From the NCBI GenBank assembly GCA_029948255.1, contig JALIZF010001940.1:434001-498000 (forward strand): a stretch of 64,000 bases of DNA, in the 5' to 3' direction. Each line of letters begins with the position of its first letter. The first letter of the stretch is position 1. This stretch comes from Telmatactis stephensoni. Lineage: Eukaryota > Cnidaria > Anthozoa > Actiniaria > Isophelliidae. The notes beneath the pieces were generated by a model, which searched no databases, had not been told where the DNA came from, and worked only from the letters and a program-made list of their open reading frames with translations. A program made the position numbers and the translations under genes. Positions 54,240-63,878 of the stretch are shown here, piece by piece.

Positions 54240-55587
54240 ATCACATGAAATGAAAAATAATAACCGGCAATATTCACACAAAAGTAATTTATTCAAGACC
54301 ATACTTCAGAAATTGTAAAATCTCACTCAATAGGACTATAAATTGATATAAACTAATTATTCAGTGTTATAAAGTAGTTATTAAAGTTTCTAATTTTCCT
54401 TGTTTTTCTTTGGTGGGGCCACTGCTAGAACTCTAAATTTCAAGTAGAAATATGGCAAAAGTCAATGCAAAATCTCGAAAATGAACAGGTTTTTGACGTT
54501 AAACAATTCACAACAAACATGACTATTTATGCGAAATCGCAAATATAACAGTATTTAGCATTTATTCTCTTACCTTGAATTGGCAGTTCCTTGAAAAGTT
54601 TGCTCTGATGACTACAAGCATCGTTAAAGGAAGCATGGTTTTCGTCCTTTTTTCCTCGTTTCGGCCATTTTTCCTCTAGTATTTTTCGTAATCTACGACA
54701 AAGCATCACTAAAAAACTATTCACATCGACACGCCTGCTGATATTGTTTAAACTTTCAAGGAGATTTTTTCTAGTACATGATTACATGGGCGTAGATCAT
54801 AGTTCAAAGACTGGAACACCGTCTCATGTCATCCAATATGGCGGCAAGCTTGTTTGCAAAACCAAGCTTTAGACATGCGCAATACAAATTCTCTATATGC
54901 TCTAATTAATCAATTGATTGGCTGATTTTGCACATGCGCATGCAAGTTATACTGGACTCTCTTTCTCCGCGAGTCCAGGAGCGGCAAGAAAGAGAGTCTG
55001 GGACTGGACTAAGACAAATAGTAGCAAAACCCTTTGTTTTCTATTATTTCATTTGTACTATTTGTACTTTTTAGTTAGTACTTGTTTCACGGTTTTAGTG
55101 CTATCGCTCTACATGAACGAAAATTTCGCTAAAAATTGTTCATTTTTGTATATCCAATGGCACAAACTTTACCGGCAACGTTGTGCGGAAAATCGTTGTT
55201 GCATTTTGCAAGTCGTAATCTGTAACATCGCCTTAATACTAAGAAAACTAAACTCAGTATTGATTCGTGGCGACTAAGACTATTTTTAGTAACTTTGTCC
55301 ACAGGGAGCCCAAGCTATACTTCTGAGTGATATCTAAAGAGGAGAAAATGATTTGAAATAAAGTTGAAACCTCTCAAATGTTGTTGTGTATTATTTATTT
55401 GATCTAAAAAACGATTTAAAAAAAACCTCCACAGTAATAATATTATTATTTCAATTTCAAATTTCAAATTTCAAATTCAATTTAAATTCCAGCCTTGAGC
55501 ACGCGATGACGAAATTACTGGAAATAGCCTTAGTTGCCACGAACATCGCACAAACATCGCTCTTTTTAGACTAGTATTATGGTCTCT

Positions 55588-56078
55588 TGGTGGTACTTAA
55601 TAAATTGCCACATGACGCAGGTAACCAAAACTGGTATTCATAGCACGCGTCAGCGTGTAAAACACCCTCTCTTAAACAGAGCCAGGAGTGTTTGTGTTTT
55701 TTTCCGCTCATTTGATTCAATCGTTCGTGGATTCATCCTTTCATTCGTTCGTTGGTTACTTCGCTCATAGAATAAGGTGAGGCTTGATACGAAGAAGTAC
55801 CTTTAATTTACCCAAAAGAGTTCAAAGTGACATGGGCACTATATTGAGAGGAATATGAGGACTGACTGCTACTAATGTTAGAAACAAAGAAGACTATTAA
55901 AATCTCTCACAAAACACGTTGACCATACAAACCAGTCAAGTAAAAATCGGTAACATATTCAAGAAACAAATACAACAAAATTTGAATAAATTAATAATTT
56001 TAATTTTAAATATTATATTAAAATATAATATTTATATTAGAACAGATTGCAAAAACTAAAACTAAAAATTCTCAAAAA
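55588..56078. repeat. Segmental duplication, copy 2 (matches 42289-42765)
   Basis: It aligns with 42289-42765 up to ATTCTCAAAAATTACAGAAA, then joins the finger array of gene D directly. The junction marks a deletion of the original 3' end of gene D. Confidence 0.85.
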
Positions 56079-57446
56079 TTACAGAAACTTGTGTTCTTGC
56101 AGATGCTTTACAAGATTGTCCTTTCTTGTAAAACCCTTCTTACAATATTCACATTTATGTCTTTCTCCAGTGTGTATTTGCAAGTGTTGAACAAGACTGT
56201 CCTTTCTTGTAAAACCCTTTTCACAATATTCACATTTATGTGGTCTTTCTCCAGTGTGTATTTGCAAGTGCTGAAGAAGATTGTTCTTTCTAATAAAACT
56301 CTTCTCACAATATTCACATTTATGTGGTCTTTCTCCAGTGTGTTTTGACAAATGCCAAACAAGATTTTGCTTTATTGCAAAAGCTTTATTACACCATTCA
56401 CATTTATATGGTTTTTCTCCAGTGTGTGTTCGCAAGTGCACAACAAGTTCATGTTTTTCTACAAATGCCTTTCCACAAAATGAACACTTGTGTGGTTTGT
56501 CACCGACATGTCTCATGGTATGTACTCTAAGACTGCTTTTATGATTAAATGACTTATCACAGTGTTGACATTGGAAGGGTTTTTCCTTGGTATGAGTTCG
56601 AACATGTCTATTAAGGCATGATGCATACTTACAGTCCTTCTTGCAGTAAGAACAAATAAACTTTTCTTTTTTTCTTTGTTTTTTCTTTGTTTTTATACTT
56701 GTGACTTTTTTCTTTTTATCTATTAATTGTTCTCTCACAATGTTGCCATTCATTACTTCTTCATGATTTTCAAAGATTAAACTCTCATGAATATCATGTC
56801 CAACTGTCTGGGCTTCCTCCATGTTTTGTTGGTCTGTATTTCCACAACTTTCCTTGACAACACATGATGTTTCATTGTGCTTGGTTCAATGTTGTTCAAG
56901 TAGTCTTTGACTTGTGAATATTTTATGACAATATCTACAATTCATCTTTGTTTTCACACATTTTTTCCCCGCACATTCCATGCTTTCATCCATAACCTTT
57001 GTTGCTAGTGCAGCTGAACTTTCTTCGTGTGTATTTATATGTTTATTCAAGGCCTCTTGGCTTCCATAAACTCCATCACAAACAGAACATTTCAGGATTT
57101 CTTCATAGCATGTTGTCACATGTTGTTCATCAAGATGGTTTGTTAATTCTTCTTCATCATTTGTAACACTTTCATCATTGGTTTCTTCAACTTTAACATG
57201 TTGATCATTAAGAGCTTCCTCTCTTGCCTCTTGAATTTCTTGTTTGATTTGTGTATAAACAGCCAATGTACATTCAAAACATTTACAGGAACCCATCTCT
57301 ACATTACATGTGCAACGTATTGCATTTTTAGATGATAAACTTTGTGTACTAACATCCAGAGCTCTAACAAATAGAGCAGCCAATTCTTCATTGCCGTCGA
57401 CACCATTTATATCAGTTTCCATAGCAACAGTGTTATAAGTCTTCAT
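56079..57446 (-). pseudogene. C2H2 zinc-finger gene D with one in-frame TGA
   Basis: The frame is homologous to genes A-C over its whole length (456 codons) and keeps one reading frame. Codon 187 is TGA (56886-56888), where the others have TTA (Leu in EQHLTKH). Upstream is the shared N-terminal region, with a 14-codon deletion after ALDV and one finger-like unit. Downstream are seven C-terminal fingers; the last linker lacks Pro (TGERHKCEYC). The C-terminus EHKFL and its stop are formed by the junction with flanking DNA. The splice acceptor (TTTTCCACAG, exon start 57502) is intact. It is a young pseudogene, an allelic null, or able to restart at 56822 as a 247-residue finger-only protein. Confidence 0.88.
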
Positions 57447-57573
57447 GTTATACTCAACTATCTCTCACTCAAAGCAAGTTTTGTTGATTGTGTAGTTCAG
57501 CCCTGTGGAAAATAATCATAATAATCTCATTTGGATATTTCCCCATATAAACCTTTCTCTGCTCTTCATAATT

Positions 57574-57847
57574 GGCTTTTGCATTTTTTATCTGCACTCC
57601 CCCTGTTGAGGACACATGGAATTCCAAGGGAGTAGGGGTACTAAAACCCCTTTGGAATTCCATGGGGCCCCCTCAACTTCCATAGAAAATCCAGGGGTCC
57701 AGGGGAGTAGGGTCTAAAATTTATGAAAATGCATGGAAATCCAAGGAAGTAGGGTCTAAAATTCACCAAAATAAATGGAAAATCCAAGCAATATTTTAGA
57801 AAACATGTCCTCAATAGGGGGAGTGCGGATATAAAATGCAATAGCCC
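57574..57847. repeat. Foldback MITE upstream of gene D
   Basis: Inverted ends contain TTGCATTTTTTATCTGCACT and CACTCCCCCTGTTGAGGACA. The interior repeats GGAGTAGGGTCTAAAATT. No clear target duplication. Confidence 0.65.
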
Positions 57848-58394
57848 AATGCATATTTATAACATGCATCATAATAAACAATGAAAATCTTAACAAGGCA
57901 TGCATTTGTTCTAGATTCCATAAAAATATATATTAACAAATTCTTCTGTGGGGGAGGGGAAGGAGCCAGGGAACAACTCAAATGCACTAACAGTCAGAAC
58001 AGTGGTTGTGATTTGTTCACATAACAAAGAACGGTGAAACAAAACAATGGAGAGAGATTACATGCAGAAGAAATTATAGGCATTGTTCATCGTAATCCAC
58101 AAATTCTTTGTTTTTGCTCTTTGAACAAATCAGAAGCTTCGTTCTAACGGTAGTAGATGACCCTTTACTGACGCATGCATCCCAAACAACTGGAATGTGT
58201 TTTGGCTGTGTGTTGGATGTGAGCTTGTGAATGGGTTGACTCTATCCCCAGGATAGAGAAGTTTGCTTTCAAATTTTGTCAGCAGATAGGGCTACTTTGA
58301 CACATAAAATCAGTTTTAAATCAACCGAAAGTGCCCACCTCGTCCCGACGTCCCCTTCTCGGGCTTAACATTTATAATATTGATAGGTACATAT
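57848..58394. other. Flank of gene D, no exon seen
   Basis: The start resembles the flanks of B and C (AACAAATTCTTCTGTGGGGG near 57934); the rest is unrecognised. Confidence 0.4.
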
Positions 58395-58610
58395 TAAGAG
58401 GTAAGTTCTTCCATCGACTTTCATTTATAGCAACGAGTAGCTGATGGCTTAGTATTAACAATTTTGGGCAGATCCAATTCAAAACTTGTGGAAAACTACA
58501 GCCTACCTTTTATCAGATGTCTGCACGAGTTGTGGACCAAATCCAAAATGGCCGACACACAGGGTCTTAGTCCCTCTCCTCCAACACCACAGAAAGCCCA
58601 TTGTGAATTA
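58395..58610 (-). promoter_or_regulatory. Conserved upstream block, copy D
   Basis: Contains AAGAGGTAAGTTCTTCCATC, ATTTTGGGCAGATCCAATTC, ATCAGATGTCTGCACGAG and CCAAATCCAAAATGGCCGAC. Here AAGATGGC has changed to AAAATGGC. The block lies about 0.9 kb upstream of gene D's acceptor. Confidence 0.5.
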
Positions 58611-58682
58611 TGAGAATTGGCAACATCGTAGTTCACTATAATTACCGCTCTCCAGTGGTCTATAAGTATGGGACGGACGTAT

Positions 58683-59937
58683 GGAATTGTTTCGTCATGA
58701 GTATAATTTCATTACGCGCTCTCTTCTGTAGCAAATGATAATTTATTCAGATTGGAATTGTGTCGTCATGAATACAGTTTCATTGCGCGCTCTCTTCTGT
58801 AGCAAATGATAATTTATTCAGATTGGAATTGTGTCGTCATGAATACAGTTTCATTGCGCGCTCTCTTCTGTAGCAAATGATAATTTATTCAGTTTGGAAT
58901 TATGTCGTCATGAATACAATTTTATTGCGCGCTCTCTTCTGTAGCAAATGATAATTTATTCAGATTGGAATTGTTTCGTCATGAATACAGTTTCATTGCG
59001 CGCTCTCTTCTGTAGCAAATGATAATTTATTCAGATTGGAATTGTGTCGTCATGAATACAGTTTCATTGCGCGCTCTCTTCTGTAGCAAATGATAATTTA
59101 TTCAGTTTGGAATTATGTCGTCATGAATACAATTTCATTGCGCGCTCTCTTCTGTGGCAAATGATAATTTATTCAGTTTGGAATTATGTCGTCATGAATA
59201 CAATTTTATTGCGCGCTCTCTTCTGTAGCAAATGATAATTTATTCAGATTGGAATTGTGTCGTCATGAATACAGTTTCATTGCGCGCTCTCTTCTGTAGC
59301 AAATGATCATTTATTCAGTTTGGAATTATGTCGTCATGAATACAATTTCATTGCGCGCTCTCTTCTGTAGCAAATGATAATTTATTCAGATTGGAATTGT
59401 GTCGTCATGAATACAATTTCATTGCGCGCTCTCTTCTGTAGCAAATGATAATTTATTCAGATTGGAATTGTGTCGTCATGAATACAGTTTCATTGCGCGC
59501 TCTCTTCTGTAGCAAATGATAATTTATTCAGTTTGGAATTATGTCGTCATGAATACAATTTCATTGCGCGCTCTCTTCTGTAGCAAATGATAATTTATTC
59601 AGATTGGAATTGTGTCGTCATGAATACAGTTTCATTGCGCGCTCTCTTCTGTAGCAAATGATAATTTATTCAGATTGGAATTGTTTCGTCATGAATACAG
59701 TTTCATTGCGCGCTCTCTTCTGTAGCAAATGATAATTGATTCAGTTTGGAATTATGTCGTCATGAATACAATTTCATTGCGCGCTCTCTTCTGTGGCAAA
59801 TGATAATTTATTCAGATTGGAATTATGTCGTCATGCATGAATACAATTTCATTGCGCGCTCTCTTCTGTAGCAAATGATAATTGATTCAGTTTGGAACTG
59901 TTTCGTCATGAATGCAATTTCATTACTCGCTCTCTTA
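58683..59937. repeat. 71-bp satellite, array 3 (~17-18 copies)
   Basis: This is the longest and most uniform of the three arrays. Units alternate between two types: one with CAGATTGGAATTGTGTCGTC and ACAGTTTCATTG, the other with CAGTTTGGAATTATGTCGTC and ACAATTTCATTG. Mixed higher-order spacing suggests recent local amplification of short blocks. Confidence 0.96.
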
Positions 59938-60179
59938 TTCGTTGAACTTGGTTGCGTGATTTGCGAATTAAGCCGTGCCTTTGCTGATTCAGTAAAATTC
60001 GCCGCTTTTAAAAGCACCGCCAGTGGTCGCGACGCCTCGATGCGTGAAGATTACGCCTCGTTCTATTCGCGCAGTAGTTGCTCCGAGGCTAAAACGCTTA
60101 CAAATGATTTCCTCTTCACAGAAATACTGAGATGATTATTTTACTATCAGAGTTTTATGGCTAAAGCATGGGTATTGTA

Positions 60180-60808
60180 TAGCCTGCGTCACATCCGGAC
60201 TTTTCCTCCGTTAAGTCCGTCTGCGAAATAACGAACAAAACCGTGTTCTGAGACCCCCAGCAAATAGCAGGATTATAGATAATAGATCCTGATTGGCTGA
60301 TGCATTTTTCAATTCTAACGAGACTCGTGATTGGCTCTATGATCACTGGTGTGTTTGTCTTCGCCATGACAACACTTCCGTTAGATTTACCATGATTATG
60401 AAAACACAGACAGATCTGATTTTTCAATCAAAACAATCTACCAGTTACATACATCGATTTGTCTGCTATAAAAGGAAACTTTGGAAACATTCCAATCGAA
60501 CATATTGCTAAATAATAGCCTTAGTTCACAAAACATTCTCTCAAAGAGAAATTACGAGATTGACCCCGGGTCATGCTAGCAATAAAGTTTGTTAATAACT
60601 GGAGTCCATCAAGAGTAGGTGTCAAAACATCGACACAACGAACATTAAGCGAGCCAATCACGAGTCTCGTTAGAATTGAAAAATGCATCAGCCAATCAGG
60701 ATCTATTATCTATAATCCTGCTATTTGCTGGGGGTCTCAGAACACGGTTTTGTTCGTTATTTCGCAGACGGACTTAACGGAGGAAAAGTCCGGATGTGAC
60801 GCAGGCTA
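60180..60808. mobile_element. 629-bp foldback element, TAGCCTGCGTCACATCC ends, 10-bp TSD
   Basis: Inverted arms of about 160 bp begin TAGCCTGCGTCACATCCGGA. Perfect GGGTATTGTA duplications lie outside (60170-60179 and 60809-60818). The centre is non-coding. The TA-start and long duplication resemble 51961-55011. Confidence 0.92.
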
Positions 60809-60868
60809 GGGTATTGTACTGCTGAAATTGGTTTCTAACCCCCACATATAGGCCTTGTATTGACTTAT

Positions 60869-61238
60869 GTGGGTTGGCTCAGTTGGTTGAGCGTCGGTAT
60901 CTCGTGCGGGAGGTCGGGGTTCGAATCCCGGCCGGACCAACACTCAGGGTCTTTAAATAATCGAGGAGAAGGTGCTGCCTTTGTAACTACATCCTGCTAA
61001 ATGGTTAATCTTAGGTCTTCTCGGATAAGGACGTTAAACCGTAGGCCCCGTCTGCTTTCACTCTAACCCTGCTTGTATAGTGGACGTAAAAGATCCTGTT
61101 GTACTGTTCGCAAAGAGTAGGGGATTGTCGCCCGGTACAACAGTCTGTCCTTACTACTAACAAACTCTAAGCGCATTTGATTATATACCAATAGATATTT
61201 GCGCTATATAAATGCAATTCATTTCATTTATTTCATTT
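60869..61238 (+). mobile_element. tRNA-derived SINE
   Basis: The head (60869-60941) folds like a tRNA: acceptor strands GTTGG and CCAAC, an A-box-like TGGCTCAGTTGG and a perfect B box GGTTCGAATCC, so it could be transcribed by RNA polymerase III. A non-tRNA body of about 260 bp follows (GGATAAGGACGTTAAACCG). The tail reads GCGCTATATAAATGCAATTC, then TTCATTTCATTTATTTCATT. The lack of CCA and the attached body argue against a functional tRNA gene. Confidence 0.8.
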
Positions 61239-61561
61239 AGATATGACCAAAACATGGGTATTGTTGATTAAGGAGCTGTTTATATGGAGGACAAAAAGAA
61301 GTCAAGACAAAAGAAGTCAGCCCGCTTACCGGGCTGTCTGCCTTCCATATCTGTATCTGTATGGTCCCAGCACTTGGCAAAGCTCATTAGACTACTTGCT
61401 GTATTTTATAGTATGAGGTCTCATTGACAAGTAGCCCATTATTGCATTTACGCCAAGCCGACCTCAATGCTGGTAGTGTAGGTCAGCCCCTTAATACATA
61501 TTTGTTTTGGTTTTCTGTTGTTCTTCGGCATAAGGCCGTTATCCAATGAAATTTTTAATTT
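61239..61561. other. Unclassified non-coding DNA
   Basis: The part around 61500-61560 (TTCTTCGGCATAAGGCCGTT) may be a retroposon tail. No gene is seen. Confidence 0.35.
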
Positions 61562-61875
61562 CAATTAAGGCATCAAGTTGACCGACAAACCACCCGCCAA
61601 ATAACTCAGAAATCCTAAGAGGTAAGGTCTTCCATTGACTTTGATGTAAAGCACGAGTAGCTGATGAATAGACCTAATAGGCTAACGCGTTGCTATGTGC
61701 GTTTCCACCCAATTCAAAACCTCTGGGAATAAGAACTTTTGTTCCAAAAATTTCCACGAGATAAAAGACAAAGAATTATATTCCCAGAGGTTTTGAATTG
61801 GGTGGAAACGTACATAGCAACGCGTTAGCCGATTGGATCTATATCAACACATTTTGGGCAGATCCAATTCAAGTC
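61562..61875 (-). promoter_or_regulatory. Fifth conserved upstream block (E), partial, split by MITE
   Basis: GCCAAATAACTCAGAAATCC, AAGAGGTAAGGTCTTCCATT and, after the MITE, ATCAACACATTTTGGGCAGA match the blocks of genes A-D. The block breaks off after GATCCAATTCAA, so the AAGATGGC part is absent. No zinc-finger coding sequence lies between array 3 and this block. Confidence 0.6.
61670..61840. mobile_element. 171-bp hairpin MITE inside block E
   Basis: Inverted arms of about 60 bp contain GGCTAACGCGTTGCTATGT and TTTCCACCCAATTCAAAACC, around a loop of about 50 bp. Comparison with intact blocks places the insertion between GTAGCTGATG and ATATCAACAC. Confidence 0.9.
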
Positions 61876-62280
61876 GGCGACGTCACCAGTCATTTCGGAC
61901 ATCATTGGTCAACCGCGGGGCATCATCTTTCAGGCTACCGGCTTCTCACTAATCTACATAAATTTGACTGAAACACATCTTTCAAAGCAGGCCACGTGAT
62001 CCTTTTTGCTATCTACCGTTTCCCGTGTAAGTGTAGACCTTTTAATATAGGCGGAAGACCAATAGATTAAACCGAGCCGAAAGAATGCATTATCAAATAT
62101 ATCGGGATCATTGTGGACTGATGTGAAATAGGTGTTTAAAATAACGTGATTCTGGGTAGGGCTTTGAAGAGTCTTTTTATTGATTGAGTAGTTTTCCTGA
62201 GCCAGCTGTGTCTTGAAACGTCGAGCACCAGCGTCTTCAGTGCGAAATCAGAAAGACGCTAGTAAGAACACGTTTTGTCA

Positions 62281-62863
62281 CAGGCAGCCCAGCCACTTCT
62301 CCTGACGAAGTTTATTTTAATAATTTATTTACTATTTTATTGATACGCTAAAAAGACAAAAAAATGCGCGCGCTTGTTTTAATTTGCTTGGCGCGCGCGC
62401 TTTTGTTATGCATGGGTTTCCTGTGGTAATATCCTCCCGATATCCCACGGGACGAGCGCGCGCTTGTTGTGAATGGGTTTCCTGTGGCGATCCCGCGGGA
62501 CAAAGCTACTTTGTGAGAAGATATGAAACACGGTCACGTGACAAAATACATTTTTGCTTGCATTTCACGATACTTCAACGAGTGAAAAATCCCGAGCGCT
62601 TCATGGAAATGTGTCCCATCAACCTGGGGCACACATCTGTCCATCACGTGACTCGTGTTTCATACCTTCTCACAAACTACGCTTTGTCCCGCGGGATCGC
62701 CACAGGAAACCCATTCACAGCAAGCGTGCGATACTACCACAGGAAACCCATGCATAACAAGCGCGCGCGCCAAGCAAATTAAAACAAGCGCGCGCATTTT
62801 TTGTCTTTTTAATAAATTATTAAAATAAACATCCATTGTCAGGAGAAGTGGCTGGGCTGCCTG
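62281..62863. mobile_element. 583-bp foldback element with GCGCGC-rich arms
   Basis: Inverted ends CAGGCAGCCCAGCCACTTCT enclose long arms with GCGCGCGC tracts, CATGGGTTTCCTGTGG and TCCCGCGGGA. The 5' end CAG and 3' end CTG are hAT- or CACTA-like, but no target duplication was found. The alternating GC tracts have Z-DNA potential. ORFs inside are spurious. Confidence 0.8.
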
Positions 62864-63387
62864 TAGTTCTATGTCGCTCATTGCTACGTAGGCGAATTGA
62901 ACGAGATTTTTAATTGTCGCATGTGACGTAGCCTTATTGTACCATGTCTTAGTGTCAGTTTGATTGGATAAAATTCTGGCCAATCAAGACGTTCTGCATC
63001 ACTGCTTATTAAAGGACGAATTTTGGGGACAAAGTCCTTCAGTCATATACGAAAATGCTTCATTATATTATTTCATGAGTAGCCCAAGTGAATGATCCCT
63101 ATTTGTGCTATATCAAGAAGAGCCCTGGATCTTCACGCAAAGCTTAACTCTTTGATCGACCAAGACTCCGCCAATGCGTGAATTTATTATATGGATAATA
63201 TAATAATAGTGTTTTACCGACCAGAAACTAAAACACTCGTATTTTCCATATATTCACTAGTGAAAATATAAAAAAGTTTTGTACCAAATGTCCCGGATGT
63301 ACGAGCGCGTCCTAAAAAAATTTCCCGCCAGTTAAACTTATGTTTTTATTTTAGTTTGCCTCAGTTTTTCCATCTTATAAATGGAAC

Positions 63388-63490
63388 ATTACACGTTTGT
63401 TTGAAGATATGAATTTTATTTTCTGACTCGTGTCAAAAACGTTTTCACCACTCGGAAATGAAATTCATATCTTCGCAACACCTTGTAATA
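63388..63490. repeat. Foldback GAAGATATGAATTT repeat
   Basis: Inverted copies of GAAGATATGAATTT with ACTCG(T/G)G between them; one arm of a similar repeat lies near 41350. The start of the element is unclear. Confidence 0.6.
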
Positions 63491-63685
63491 TCCTCTGGCA
63501 TATTTTCTCCCAACAAGGTGAAGCCGTCAATATTTTGTGCAATAGCGTTTCCGGCTGTCATTTTGGTGACAAATATGGTTTCAGTTTAGCTGCAGCGAAG
63601 TAGGGAAATCCCCTCCACTTAATTAAAGAACAATGTGTTGTATCATTTAGATTGCGAAAAAATAAAATATCGTCTTTTTAGAGAT

Positions 63686-63698
63686 ATTTATTCTTTAT
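63686..63698 (-). terminator. Poly(A) signal of right-edge gene
   Basis: The minus strand reads AATAAAGAATAAA, overlapping canonical polyadenylation hexamers about 180 bp after the stop codon at 63879. It supports a real 3' end there. Confidence 0.55.
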
Positions 63699-63878
63699 TC
63701 AATAACTGTAAGACAACACTAATAATTCAAGGAATAGGAAAAACCTAAACATAAAGCTAGTCAAGCTAGTTCTATATCAGGTACATGCAAAGTTTGTATC
63801 GAGTGACTAACTAGAAAATCGTGTTCTAACAGATGTTTTTCACTGCTTGGCCTTCGTTTTAGATAATTGGCAATGTTT

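Larger units (their letters stand above)
52364..54901. mobile_element. 2.54-kb Mutator-like foldback element, ~665-bp inverted repeats, 9-bp TSD
   Basis: Near-identical inverted arms (52364-53026 and 54240-54901) begin AGCATATAGAGAATTTGTAT. Perfect CTAATTAAT duplications lie outside (52355-52363 and 54902-54910). Long arms and a 9-bp duplication are hallmarks of Mutator-like elements. Each arm carries the same 65-codon frame (52541-52738 and 54527-54724; EEKWPKRGKKDENHASFNDA) with a GTAAGAG donor-like site after LFKELPIQ. The centre has no transposase. Confidence 0.92.
51961..55011. mobile_element. Element with ~80-bp inverted ends carrying a helicase-like fragment, 10-bp TSD
   Basis: Inverted ends TAGTCCAGTCCCAGACTCTC (arms of about 79 bp) are flanked by perfect AGACAAATAG duplications (51951-51960 and 55012-55021). 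Without the nested 2.5-kb element it is only about 0.5 kb. It holds a 36-bp hairpin (52051-52086, CCACGCGATCACCACA and its complement) and the ORF at 52120. The TSD length suggests a Mutator-like element that picked up host coding DNA. Confidence 0.88.
51781..55587. mobile_element. AGAGACC-ended element with nested insertions (copy 2)
   Basis: Ends AGAGACCATAA and TATGGTCTCT match copy 1 at 39585-42288 and share its flanks (ATTCGTAGCA on the left; TGGTGGTA(T/C)TTAATAAATT on the right). This copy duplicated together with its surroundings. Its own insertion is the 51961-55011 composite. Confidence 0.7.

Noticed and set aside
56886..56888. Programmed readthrough or selenocysteine at the TGA of gene D
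   Set aside because: The paralogues have Leu here, the position is not a Cys/Sec site, and no conserved signal was seen; a nonsense change is simpler.
59875..60135. 86-codon plus-strand ORF with a hydrophobic start
   Set aside because: It begins inside the 71-bp satellite; the second half has some protein-like character but no splice signals or recognised family.
60869..60941. Functional tRNA gene
   Set aside because: The tRNA-like head is joined to a SINE body and tail, and the anticodon arm is irregular.
62384..62983. Overlapping ORFs of 67-132 codons on both strands
   Set aside because: They are mirror translations of a foldback element with inverted arms.
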